DNA of 11,545 bases, taken from the NCBI GenBank assembly GCA_035315685.1, contig DATFXR010000539.1, forward strand, positions 1 to 11,545, written 5' to 3'. Positions 5,231 to 11,545 of the stretch are shown piece after piece (position 1 is the stretch's first letter; each line of letters begins with the position of its first letter). Under the pieces are notes generated by a model. That model saw nothing but the letters and a program-made list of their open reading frames with translations. It made no database searches and was not told where the DNA came from. The translations under genes and the position numbers were made by a program. Source of the stretch: QHWK01 sp035315685 (lineage in GTDB: Bacteria; Acidobacteriota; Vicinamibacteria; Vicinamibacterales; CAVVIG01).

Positions 5231-5282
5231 CTGTTGCGAATCGGTCGATTTTGGCATGTCAGATCGGCCGTTTGGAGTTTCG

Positions 5283-5289
5283 AAGGAGG
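5283..5289 (+). promoter_or_regulatory. Ribosome-binding site of the TonB-dependent receptor gene
   Basis: AAGGAGG lies 7 bases upstream of ATG 5297. It fixes the start there, instead of at the in-frame GTG at 5213, which sits inside the promoter and lacks such a site. Confidence 0.8.
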
Positions 5290-5296
5290 GTGGCTC

Positions 5297-8200
5297 ATGC
5301 GCGGTCTCGCGAGGATTGCCGTCGTGTGCGCGTGTACGGTCGTGGCGCCGGCAGCAGCGTTTGCCCAGGCCACGATCACGGGGACGGTCAAGGACACGTC
5401 CGGGGCAGTCTTGCCGGGTGCGACGGTTGAAGCCGCCAGCCCGGCGCTCATCGAGAAGGTCCGATCGGCAACCACTGACAGCGCCGGCCTCTATCGGATC
5501 GTCGATCTGCGGCCTGGCACCTACACGCTCACCGTGTCTTTGCCCGGGTTCGCGTCGATCGTGCGCGACGGCATCGAAGTCACCGGATCGGCGACGTTCA
5601 CGATTCCGTTCGAATTGAAAGTCGGCGCCGTCCAGGAGACCGTCACGGTCACCGGCGCCTCGCCGGTCGTCGACGTGCAGAACACCAGGCGCGAGACCGT
5701 GATCAACTCGGCCTCGATCGAGACGCTGCCGGCGACGCGCGCCTACGGGTCGATCCTCAACGCGATGCCTGGCGTGACGGTCGACAACAACGGCCTCGCC
5801 GCGACGCCGACCATGACGTTCTTCAGTGCGCACGGCGGCCGCACCAACGAAGGCCGCATGTCGATCAACGGCATGACCGTCGCGGCCGCGTTCAACGGCG
5901 GCGGCGTCTCTTCGCTCACCTACGATACGAACAACGCCGAAGAGGTCGTGATGCTCGTCTCGGGCGGTCTCGGCGAGAACGAGACCGGTGGACCGACGAT
6001 GAACATCGTGCCGAAGTCCGGCGGCAACAAGTTCTCGGGACAGGCGTTCTTCAACACCGCCGGCGACTGGTCGCGCGGCGACAACATCGACGACACGCTG
6101 CGCAGCCAGGGCATCACGCGCGGCCCCGGCATCAAGAACGCGTATGACGCGAGCGGATCGATCGGCGGCCCGATCATGAAGGATCGGCTGTGGTTCTACA
6201 CGACCTACCGCAGCTACGACACGACGTCCGGCGTTTCCGGCATCGGCGTCAACAAGTTTGCCGCCGACGCCTCGCACTGGGACTACGCGCGCGACGACAC
6301 GGTCGAGCCCAGGCTCGTTCAGGGCCGCAAGATCTGGGCCGTGCGCGGCACCGCGCAGGTGACGCCGAAGAATCGCGTCATGGTGTCGCAGGAGAATCAG
6401 TACCGCTGCGAAGGTTCGACGCTGACGCCGAAAGGCTCGGGATGCCGGACGCGCGGCGCCGACTGGATCGCGCTCGGATCGACGACGCAGTCGCCCGAGT
6501 CCAACACCGGCTACTTCGACTTCCCGTACTGGGTCACGCAGGCGACGTGGACGTCCACGGCGACCAGCAAGCTGTTGCTCGAGGCTGGCTACTCGCGGTT
6601 CGCGTATCGCCACGCCGGCGGACCGGGCCAGGTGCCGCCCGACGGGATCCTGAATCTGATTCCGGTCACCGAGCAGTCGGCCATCGACGGCCATCCCGCG
6701 AACTTCACCTATCGCGGTCTCGCTACCTATCTGAACAACTTCGGCAACCCGAACAACTGGCGGGCGTCCGCGTCGTACATGTCCGGCGCGCACAACCTGA
6801 AGGTCGGCTATCAGGGCTCGTACCTGGTCGCGGACTCGGAGTTCGACACGAATCAGTCGCAACTCCTCTACCGCGCCAACAATCACGTGATGAACCAGTT
6901 CACCTACCGGCTGCCGCAGTTCCAGACCGCCGATCGCACGCAGGTGCTGGCGCTGTTCGCGCAGGACACGTGGACGCGCGATCGTCTGACCGTGCAGGGC
7001 GCCGTGCGCTTCGACAAGGCCTCCAGCTTCAGCCCGGCCGAGCACAACGGCACGACGCTGACCTCGCCGTTCAACCCGCAGCCAGTCATCCTGCCGGAGA
7101 CGCAGGGTGTCAGCTCGTACCGCGACATCTCGCCGCGTGTCGGCGCCGCCTACGACCTCTTCGGCACCGGCAAGACGGCGATCAAGTTCAACTACGGCCG
7201 GTATCTGGGTCCGGCGACCAACGACACGATCTACACGCAGAACAACCCGGCGAACGGCATCGTCGGCTACAACACGACCGCGATCAATCGCAGCTGGACC
7301 GATACGAACGGCAACTACATCGTCGATTGCGACATCCTGAACCCGAACGCGCAGGTCGTGCCTGGCGGCGACACGTGCGGTGCGCTCACCGGCAACTCGC
7401 TGAACTTCGGCAAGACCGGCACTTCGACGCGCGTGAACCCGGCGCTCTTGAGCGGTTGGGGCATTCGTCCGGCCGATTCGCAATGGGGCGTCAACCTGCA
7501 GCAGGAGCTCGCGCCGCGCGTGTCGCTGGACCTCGGTTACAACCGGCGGTCGTGGAATCACTTCACGGTGACCGACAACACCGCGGTCGGCCCGAACGAC
7601 TACCAGGCATGGACGATCACGGCGCCGAAGGATCCGCGGCTTCCCGGCGGCGGCGGCTACCCGATCACGATGTACACCCTGACGGCGGCTGCAGCAGCGC
7701 GGCCCGCTGACAACTATGTGACGTTCGAAACAGATTTCGGTCCGCCGCGCATCAACTATTGGCACGGCCTCGATGTCACGGTGACGGCGCGGCTCGCGAG
7801 AGCGACCACGCTGCAGATCGGCACGACGACCGGGCGCGCCATCAACGACACGTGCGCCAGCATCGTCAACGTCGACAGCCCGGATCCGCGGTTCTGCCGT
7901 CAGGTCGACCCGGTCGAGACGACGCTGCGCGGTCTCGCGTCATACACGATTCCGAAGATCGACGTGCAGGTCAGCGCGACGTTCCGTTCGCAGCCGCCGA
8001 TGATCTTCCAGGCGAACAACCCGACGATCTTCGTCGGCAATCAGCCGACCGTGCCGGCCACCAGTCCGACAGCCGCGAACTGGAACGTGCCGAACACGGT
8101 CGTGCAGAGCCTGCTGGGACGTCTGCCGCCTGGCGGTCTGGCCAACGGCAACACGCTCGTCCCGCTGCTCGACAACACGCTGAAGATCTACCAGGACACG

Positions 8201-8419
8201 CGCCGCAATCAGCTCGACATGCGCTTCGCGAAGGTGATCCGGTTCAGCGGTCGCCGCCTCGACGTCGGCATGGACCTGCAGAACATCCTCAACGCGAACT
8301 ACGGCACGGTGTTCGAGTCGCAGTACGACTACGTCGCGCCGAACGGCGGCACGTGGCTCAATCCGACGACGATCCTCGGACCGCGCTTTGCCCGGTTGAA
8401 TGTGACGTTCAATTTCTAG
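5297..8419 (+). CDS. TonB-dependent outer-membrane receptor with carboxypeptidase-regulatory-like domain (Oar-like)
   Basis: The 1040-residue protein is a ligand-gated outer-membrane channel driven by TonB-ExbBD. Residues 1-23 form a signal peptide (AFA before Q24). Residues about 26-110 are a carboxypeptidase-regulatory-like beta-sandwich (ITGTVKDTSGAVLPGATV, then DSAGLYRIVDLRPGTYTLTV). The short ETVTVTGASPVVD (114-126) is where the TonB-box-like strand falls. The plug follows (INSASIETLPATRAYGSILNAMPGV, then GRMSINGM). The remainder is a large beta barrel ending in RLNVTFNF, with the terminal Phe expected for outer-membrane assembly. It is longer than a siderophore receptor and closer to Oar or SusC-type receptors. 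The ligand cannot be read from the sequence, and there is no adjacent SusD-like gene. It has its own promoter and ends at a 17-bp hairpin, so it is probably monocistronic. Confidence 0.9.
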   Translation: MRGLARIAVVCACTVVAPAAAFAQATITGTVKDTSGAVLPGATVEAASPALIEKVRSATTDSAGLYRIVDLRPGTYTLTVSLPGFASIVRDGIEVTGSATFTIPFELKVGAVQETVTVTGASPVVDVQNTRRETVINSASIETLPATRAYGSILNAMPGVTVDNNGLAATPTMTFFSAHGGRTNEGRMSINGMTVAAAFNGGGVSSLTYDTNNAEEVVMLVSGGLGENETGGPTMNIVPKSGGNKFSGQAFFNTAGDWSRGDNIDDTLRSQGITRGPGIKNAYDASGSIGGPIMKDRLWFYTTYRSYDTTSGVSGIGVNKFAADASHWDYARDDTVEPRLVQGRKIWAVRGTAQVTPKNRVMVSQENQYRCEGSTLTPKGSGCRTRGADWIALGSTTQSPESNTGYFDFPYWVTQATWTSTATSKLLLEAGYSRFAYRHAGGPGQVPPDGILNLIPVTEQSAIDGHPANFTYRGLATYLNNFGNPNNWRASASYMSGAHNLKVGYQGSYLVADSEFDTNQSQLLYRANNHVMNQFTYRLPQFQTADRTQVLALFAQDTWTRDRLTVQGAVRFDKASSFSPAEHNGTTLTSPFNPQPVILPETQGVSSYRDISPRVGAAYDLFGTGKTAIKFNYGRYLGPATNDTIYTQNNPANGIVGYNTTAINRSWTDTNGNYIVDCDILNPNAQVVPGGDTCGALTGNSLNFGKTGTSTRVNPALLSGWGIRPADSQWGVNLQQELAPRVSLDLGYNRRSWNHFTVTDNTAVGPNDYQAWTITAPKDPRLPGGGGYPITMYTLTAAAAARPADNYVTFETDFGPPRINYWHGLDVTVTARLARATTLQIGTTTGRAINDTCASIVNVDSPDPRFCRQVDPVETTLRGLASYTIPKIDVQVSATFRSQPPMIFQANNPTIFVGNQPTVPATSPTAANWNVPNTVVQSLLGRLPPGGLANGNTLVPLLDNTLKIYQDTRRNQLDMRFAKVIRFSGRRLDVGMDLQNILNANYGTVFESQYDYVAPNGGTWLNPTTILGPRFARLNVTFNF

Positions 8420-8422
8420 AGA

Positions 8423-8459
8423 AGAGAGGAAGCGACCGCTTCGCGGTCGCTTCCTCTCT
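8423..8459. terminator. 17-bp hairpin after the TonB-receptor gene
   Basis: Bases 8423-8439 and 8443-8459 are perfectly complementary over 17 bp with a TTC loop, starting 4 bases after the receptor stop. The upper stem is GCGACCGC/GCGGTCGC and the lower stem is purine-rich on one side. There is no T-run, so it is not a canonical intrinsic terminator, but this stability in a convergent gap argues for a transcript end or 3'-end protection. A G-rich heptamer array follows directly. Confidence 0.7.
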
Positions 8460-8463
8460 CGGT

Positions 8464-8491
8464 GCCGGGACTGGGGACTGGGGACTGGGGG
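8464..8491 (+). repeat. G-rich heptamer array (CTGGGGA), G-quadruplex motif on plus strand
   Basis: Four 7-bp units (GCCGGGA, CTGGGGA, CTGGGGA, CTGGGGG) give G-runs of 3, 4, 4 and 5 separated by 3-base ACT loops. This fits the standard four-tract quadruplex pattern. It lies 4 bases downstream of the 17-bp hairpin and would be in the 3' end of any receptor transcript that reads through. Confidence 0.85.
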
Positions 8492-8504
8492 CTAGCTGTA
8501 TTCA

Positions 8505-8529
8505 TTAGCGCGAAGGCTTCAGCCGAGCG
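8505..8529. repeat. REP-like element, copy B (half element)
   Basis: This 25-base segment matches the left half of copy A (734-758) at 21 of 25 positions, including TAGCGCGAAGGCT and GCCGAGCG. The right half is absent, and the sequence runs instead into a C-rich heptamer array from 8536. It separates two G-quadruplex-capable arrays on opposite strands. Confidence 0.65.
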
Positions 8530-8535
8530 TCAGCC

Positions 8536-8612
8536 AGCCCCGAGCCCCGAGCCCCGAGCCCCGAGCCCCGAGCCGCGAGCCCCGAGCCCCTAGCCCCGAG
8601 CCCCTAGCCTCT
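8536..8612 (-). repeat. Heptamer array AGCCCCG (CGGGGCT on minus strand), G-quadruplex motif
   Basis: Eleven consecutive 7-bp units occur: five AGCCCCG, then AGCCGCG, AGCCCCG, AGCCCCT, AGCCCCG, AGCCCCT and AGCCTCT. On the minus strand this gives nine GGGG runs, mostly with 3-base loops, enough for two adjacent quadruplexes. The last three units lie inside the 3' end of the aldo/keto reductase gene and encode its final residues. Confidence 0.9.
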
Positions 8613-9603
8613 GCTCGGTCTCCAGCAGCCGCATGCTGTCCGCCGGATATCGCATCCCGGCTGCAACGCCGATCGGAAACGCTTCGTCCAATTCGGCGAC
8701 GTCTGCGCGCGTCAGCGCGATCTCTGCCGCCTGCGCGTTCTGCTCCAGATACTGCTGCTGCTTCGTACCCGGGATCGGAACGATGCCATCTCCTTTTGCG
8801 AGCGTCCATGCCAGCGCAAGCTGCGCCGTCGTGCAGCCCTTCGCGCGCGCCACGGCATCGAGTCGATCGAAGAGCGCGAGATTGCGCTGCAGGTTGTCCC
8901 CTTCGAAGCGCGGCAGCTTCTTCCGCACGTCGTTCGACGAGAGCGCTGCCGTGTCGCGAATCGCCTGGCCGAAGAAGCCGCGCCCGAGAGGGCTGAAGGC
9001 GACGAACCCGATGCCGAGGGCACGGCAGGTCGGGAAGACCGTGGTCTCGGGCTCCCGCGTCCACAGCGAATACTCGCTCTGGACTGCGGCGATCGGATGG
9101 ACGGCGTGCGCCCGGCGCAGCGACTCCGGGCCTGCCTCGGACAGACCGAGGAAGCGGACCTTTCCTTCGCGCACGAGATCGGCCATTGCGCCGACGCTGT
9201 CCTCGATCGGCACTTCTGGATCGACTCGATGCAGGTAGTAGAGATCGATGACGTCCACGCCGAGGCGCTGCAGGCTGGCCTCGCAGCACGGCTTCACGCG
9301 TTCGGGCCGCCCGTCCACCTCGCTCGCCGGTCCGCCTCCGGGCGGCGGCACGAGACCGAACTTGCTCGCGAGCACGACCTGGCTGCGGCGATCGCGAACG
9401 GCGCGGCCGACGAGGACTTCGTTCGCCCCCTTGCCGTAGACGTCGGCGGTGTCAATCAGCGTTACGCCGAGATCGAGCGCGCGATGCAGCGTGCGGGTGG
9501 ACTCTTCGTCGTCGCCCGGCCCGTAGCTCTGCGACATGCCCATGCAACCGAGGCCGATCGCCGAAACCGTGAGTCCGCCGGACCCGAGCTTTCTCAGCTT
9601 CAT
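8590..9603 (-). CDS. Aldo/keto reductase (NADPH-dependent, AKR13-like)
   Basis: The 337-residue cytoplasmic oxidoreductase reduces aldehydes or ketones with NADPH on a TIM barrel. The catalytic tetrad is visible as D51 and Y56 (DTADVYG), K81 (ASKFG) and H125 (YYLHRVD). The start MKLRKLGSGGLTVSAIGLGCMGMS and the cofactor-binding segment IVPIPGTKQQQYLEQN (about 274-289) are typical of the YakC/AKR13-type branch. The natural substrate is not determinable. The length is a few residues over the usual size because the last six residues (RLGARG) and the stop come from the heptamer array at 8536-8612. No good ribosome-binding site precedes ATG 9603, so it may be weakly translated or leaderless. It diverges from the cytochrome/PQQ-dehydrogenase operon 38 bases away, which may mean shared control. 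Confidence 0.88.
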   Translation of the reverse strand: MKLRKLGSGGLTVSAIGLGCMGMSQSYGPGDDEESTRTLHRALDLGVTLIDTADVYGKGANEVLVGRAVRDRRSQVVLASKFGLVPPPGGGPASEVDGRPERVKPCCEASLQRLGVDVIDLYYLHRVDPEVPIEDSVGAMADLVREGKVRFLGLSEAGPESLRRAHAVHPIAAVQSEYSLWTREPETTVFPTCRALGIGFVAFSPLGRGFFGQAIRDTAALSSNDVRKKLPRFEGDNLQRNLALFDRLDAVARAKGCTTAQLALAWTLAKGDGIVPIPGTKQQQYLEQNAQAAEIALTRADVAELDEAFPIGVAAGMRYPADSMRLLETEQRLGARG

Positions 9604-9641
9604 GGACGTAAGACTACATTACAATTCGCGGCGGTACGCCT
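9604..9641. promoter_or_regulatory. Short divergent promoter region
   Basis: Only 38 bases separate the two divergent starts. The sequence is AT-richer than its surroundings and contains TACATT (9615-9620) and TACAAT (9620-9625), both plausible plus-strand -10 boxes, and on the minus strand TGTAAT (9625-9620). No good -35 box is seen on either side, so an activator or an alternative sigma factor is possible. The pair of starts is too close for two fully independent promoters. Confidence 0.35.
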
Positions 9642-10415
9642 ATGACCAGAGTGATCGGATTGCTGATGCTCGCCGCTGCAGTCGCGGCGGCACAGGAGCA
9701 CAGCTACACGCAGGCTGACATCGAGAACGGTTCGCGGCTCTACCAATCGAGCTGCGCCGGGTGTCACGGACCGAACGGCGACATGGTCCCCGGCATCGAG
9801 CTTCACCGCGGTCAGTTCCGCCGCGCGACGACGGACACCGAGGTCATCCGCGTCATTCAGTCGGGAATTCCCGGCACGACCATGCCGCCGAGCAGTTTTT
9901 CGGAGACGCAGGCCGGATCGATTGTCGCGTTCCTCCGCAGCCGTGCGCCGGCGACGGCGGCCGGTCGCGGTGGTGCGGTGACGATCGCGCGCGGCGACGC
10001 GACGCGCGGCAAGACAATCTTCGACGGCAAGGGACGGTGTGCGACGTGCCATCGGGTCAACGGCAACGGACCGCGGCTCGCGCCCGATCTCAGCGAGATC
10101 GGCACCATTCGGCCCGCGACGGAGCTGCACGACAAGCTGCTCGATCCGAGCGCGACGATCCGGCCGGGCAACCGCTACGTCGAACTGGTGATGCGCAACG
10201 GCAGCAAGGTCAGCGGCCGTCTGCTCAATCAGGACACCTTCTCCATTCAGTTGCTCGACTCGAACGAGCGCCTGGTGTCGCTGTCGCGCGCCGACGTGCG
10301 CGACCTCACGTTCGTGAAGAACTCGACGATGCCGTCGTACCGCGACACGCTGACCGGCGACGAGCTCGGCGACGTCGTGGCGTATCTCGTCACGTTGAAA
10401 GGGCTCCGTCCATGA
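9642..10415 (+). CDS. Exported diheme cytochrome c with PVC-type heme-binding C-terminal domain; probable electron acceptor of the PQQ dehydrogenase
   Basis: The 257-residue protein has a signal peptide (1-17, AAA before QEHS). The first domain is a class I cytochrome with CAGCH (38-42), distal M81 in GTTMPPSSF, and a closing helix. The second is a longer heme domain with CATCH (133-137), GPRLAPDLSEIG, LLDPSATIRPGNRYVELVMRNGSKVSGRLL, and distal M230 in NSTMPSY. That pattern matches the putative heme-binding domain first noted in Planctomycetes and Verrucomicrobia. It is probably periplasmic and accepts electrons from the following PQQ enzyme, since the stop overlaps that gene's ATG (ATGA), implying translational coupling. 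ATG 9642 lacks a strong ribosome-binding site. The terminal oxidase that would take the electrons is not in the window. Confidence 0.87.
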   Translation: MTRVIGLLMLAAAVAAAQEHSYTQADIENGSRLYQSSCAGCHGPNGDMVPGIELHRGQFRRATTDTEVIRVIQSGIPGTTMPPSSFSETQAGSIVAFLRSRAPATAAGRGGAVTIARGDATRGKTIFDGKGRCATCHRVNGNGPRLAPDLSEIGTIRPATELHDKLLDPSATIRPGNRYVELVMRNGSKVSGRLLNQDTFSIQLLDSNERLVSLSRADVRDLTFVKNSTMPSYRDTLTGDELGDVVAYLVTLKGLRP

Positions 10416-11545
10416 TGCAAAGGCCGCACGCAGTCGTGCCGCCACGAAGACACGAAGACACGAAGAACGTCTTGTACAAACCAAGCTTCGTGCCTTCGTG
10501 CCTTCGTGGCCTCCTTTACCGAGCCGGGATTGCGGTGTCGTTCGCGCTTGCCTCGGTTGCGATCATCAATGCGCAGCAGGTGACCTTCGATCGCATCCTG
10601 CACGCCGATCGCGAGCCGCAGAACTGGCTGACCTATTCGGGCAGCCTGTTCGGTCATCGCTACTCGCCGCTGACGCAGATCACGACTGCGAACGTGAAGA
10701 ACCTCGAGCTGCAATGGGTGTTTCAGACACGGGGGCCGGCCGAGGCGACCGAGAAGTTCGAAGCCACGCCGCTGGTCGTCGATGGCGTGATGTACACGGT
10801 GCTCGCGCCGAACCACGTGGTCGCGCTCGACGCGGCGACGGGGCGGATGTTCTGGATGTACTCGCCGCGGCTCTCACCCCTGTCGCGGGTCTGCTGCGGG
10901 CGCGTGAATCGCGGCCTGGCGATCCTCGGCGACACGCTGTTCATGGGGACGATCGACGGTCACCTGATCGCGATCGACGCGAAGACCGGCAAGCCGAACT
11001 GGGACGTCGCCTTGTCGCGGCCCGAGCTCGGATACTCGCTCACCGTTGCGCCGCTGGTGATCAAGGACAAGGTGATCATCGGGCCGGCGGGCGGCGAATA
11101 CGGCATTCGCGGTTTCATTGCCGCGTTCGACGCGAAGACCGGCAGGGAAGCCTGGCGCTTCAACACGGTTCCGGGCCCGAGCGAGCCCGGACACGACACG
11201 TGGCCGCAGGGCACCGACGCCTGGCAGCACGGCGGCGGTTCGATCTGGGTGACCGGCTCGTACGATCCCGATCTCAACCTCCTCTACTTCGGCACCGGCA
11301 ATCCTGGTCCCGACTGGAACGCAGATCCGCGCCCGGGCACGAACCTCTACACCGACTCGGTCGTCGCGCTCAATCCCGACACCGGCGAATTGAAATGGCA
11401 CTACCAGTTCACGCCGCACGACGAGTTCGACTACGACTCGACGCAGGTGCCGGTGCTCGCCGACATCGAATGGGCCGGACGACCGCGCAAGGTGATGCTG
11501 TGGGCGAACCGCAACGGCTTCTGGTACGTGCTCGATCGCGCCACC
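10412..11545 (+). CDS. PQQ-dependent alcohol dehydrogenase, lanthanide-type active site (3' end outside window)
   Basis: The frame is open to the window end (378 codons seen; the family is usually 550-700 residues). The enzyme oxidises primary alcohols or aldehydes in the periplasm with pyrroloquinoline quinone. Seen are the propeller repeats (VVALDAATGRMFWMY, LIAIDAKTGKPNW, FIAAFDAKTGREAW, VVALNPDTGELKW), the vicinal disulfide pair C161-C162 in RVCCGRVNRG, E229 in GGEYGIRG, N297 in GTGNPGP, and D340 with D342 in HDEFDYDS. By family knowledge E, N and the first D are the metal and catalytic residues, and the second D marks lanthanide-dependent enzymes (XoxF, ExaF, PedH). The signal peptide is about 36-54 (YRAGIAVSFALASVAIINAQ) and follows an unusual 35-residue extension encoded largely by an 8-bp inverted array. 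ATG 10412 gives a 4-base overlap with the cytochrome stop; ATG 10415 is also possible. AAAGGG (10398-10403) fits either. Confidence 0.88.
   Translation, partial: MMQRPHAVVPPRRHEDTKNVLYKPSFVPSCLRGLLYRAGIAVSFALASVAIINAQQVTFDRILHADREPQNWLTYSGSLFGHRYSPLTQITTANVKNLELQWVFQTRGPAEATEKFEATPLVVDGVMYTVLAPNHVVALDAATGRMFWMYSPRLSPLSRVCCGRVNRGLAILGDTLFMGTIDGHLIAIDAKTGKPNWDVALSRPELGYSLTVAPLVIKDKVIIGPAGGEYGIRGFIAAFDAKTGREAWRFNTVPGPSEPGHDTWPQGTDAWQHGGGSIWVTGSYDPDLNLLYFGTGNPGPDWNADPRPGTNLYTDSVVALNPDTGELKWHYQFTPHDEFDYDSTQVPVLADIEWAGRPRKVMLWANRNGFWYVLDRAT
10441..10510. repeat. Inverted pair of 8-bp tandem arrays (CACGAAGA / CTTCGTGC)
   Basis: Three 8-bp units CACGAAGA (10443-10466) and three units CTTCGTGC, CTTCGTGC and CTTCGTGG (10486-10509) are inverted copies. 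The 25-base arms 10441-10465 and 10486-10510 pair at 23 of 25 positions. The 20-base loop contains CTTG/CAAG (10471-10474, 10482-10485), which can extend pairing, and the palindrome TTGTACAA. The whole element lies in frame within the N-terminal coding region of the PQQ dehydrogenase. Confidence 0.9.

Noticed and set aside
4997..7765. Very long open frame on the minus strand (over 900 codons) opposite the TonB receptor
   Set aside because: The translation is dominated by Arg, Val, Asp and Gly in the pattern produced by reading GC-rich codons on the opposite strand, with no recognisable domain. The plus-strand frame has a promoter, ribosome-binding site, signal peptide and known domains.
5297..8419. 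SusC-type glycan receptor
   Set aside because: No SusD-like gene or carbohydrate-active enzyme lies beside it. The N-terminal domain and size fit Oar-like receptors equally well, so the ligand is left open.
8536..8612. Possible CRISPR array
   Set aside because: The units are 7 bp, contiguous and without spacers, and no cas genes are near.

Overview
The window looks like chromosomal DNA of a GC-rich, Gram-negative soil-type bacterium. Acidobacteriota close to Vicinamibacteria is the best guess. The basis is gene content: a very large TonB-dependent receptor with an N-terminal carboxypeptidase-regulatory-like domain, reaction-centre-cytochrome-like diheme proteins fused to other modules, a DUF6152-type protein, a Planctomycetes/Verrucomicrobia-type heme-binding domain, and many short tandem-repeat arrays between genes. 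The taxonomic call is inference from memory of such genomes and no search was run.

Layout, left to right. The 3' end of a thiamine-diphosphate enzyme (1-268) is followed by a small exported monoheme cytochrome c (334-726) and an exported diheme cytochrome with C-terminal TPRs (812-1588). A 364-base gap (1589-1952) holds heptamer arrays, inverted repeats and a sigma70-like promoter. That promoter is placed to drive a two-gene unit, a DUF6152-type exported protein (1953-2366) and an uncharacterised exported protein (2411-3406). A small exported protein (3425-3826, minus) converges on that unit and diverges from a second diheme cytochrome (3970-5118), which carries a lipoprotein-sorting-like C-terminal domain. 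A 1040-residue TonB-dependent receptor (5297-8419) has a good promoter and ends in a 17-bp hairpin. It converges on an aldo/keto reductase (8590-9603, minus). Divergent from the reductase is a diheme cytochrome (9642-10415) that overlaps the start of a PQQ-dependent alcohol dehydrogenase (10412 to the window end, incomplete).

How the genes may work together (inference): nearly every product has a signal peptide, and four are c-type cytochromes. The last pair reads as a periplasmic alcohol-oxidation module in which the PQQ enzyme passes electrons to the co-transcribed cytochrome. The dehydrogenase has a D-Y-D motif at its active site, the sequence mark of lanthanide-dependent enzymes. The TonB receptor imports an unknown ligand across the outer membrane.

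The most unusual content is repetitive DNA. Five distinct arrays with a 7-bp period, one inverted array with an 8-bp period, an 18-bp repeat inside a signal peptide, and three copies of a REP-like element beginning TAGCGCGAAG sit mostly right behind gene 3' ends. Three stop codons lie in or at the edge of these repeats. Two arrays flanking the TonB-receptor/aldo-keto-reductase junction are textbook G-quadruplex motifs on opposite strands. The 8-bp inverted array appears to be translated as part of the N-terminus of the PQQ dehydrogenase. No tRNA, rRNA, CRISPR array, transposase or insertion sequence was seen.
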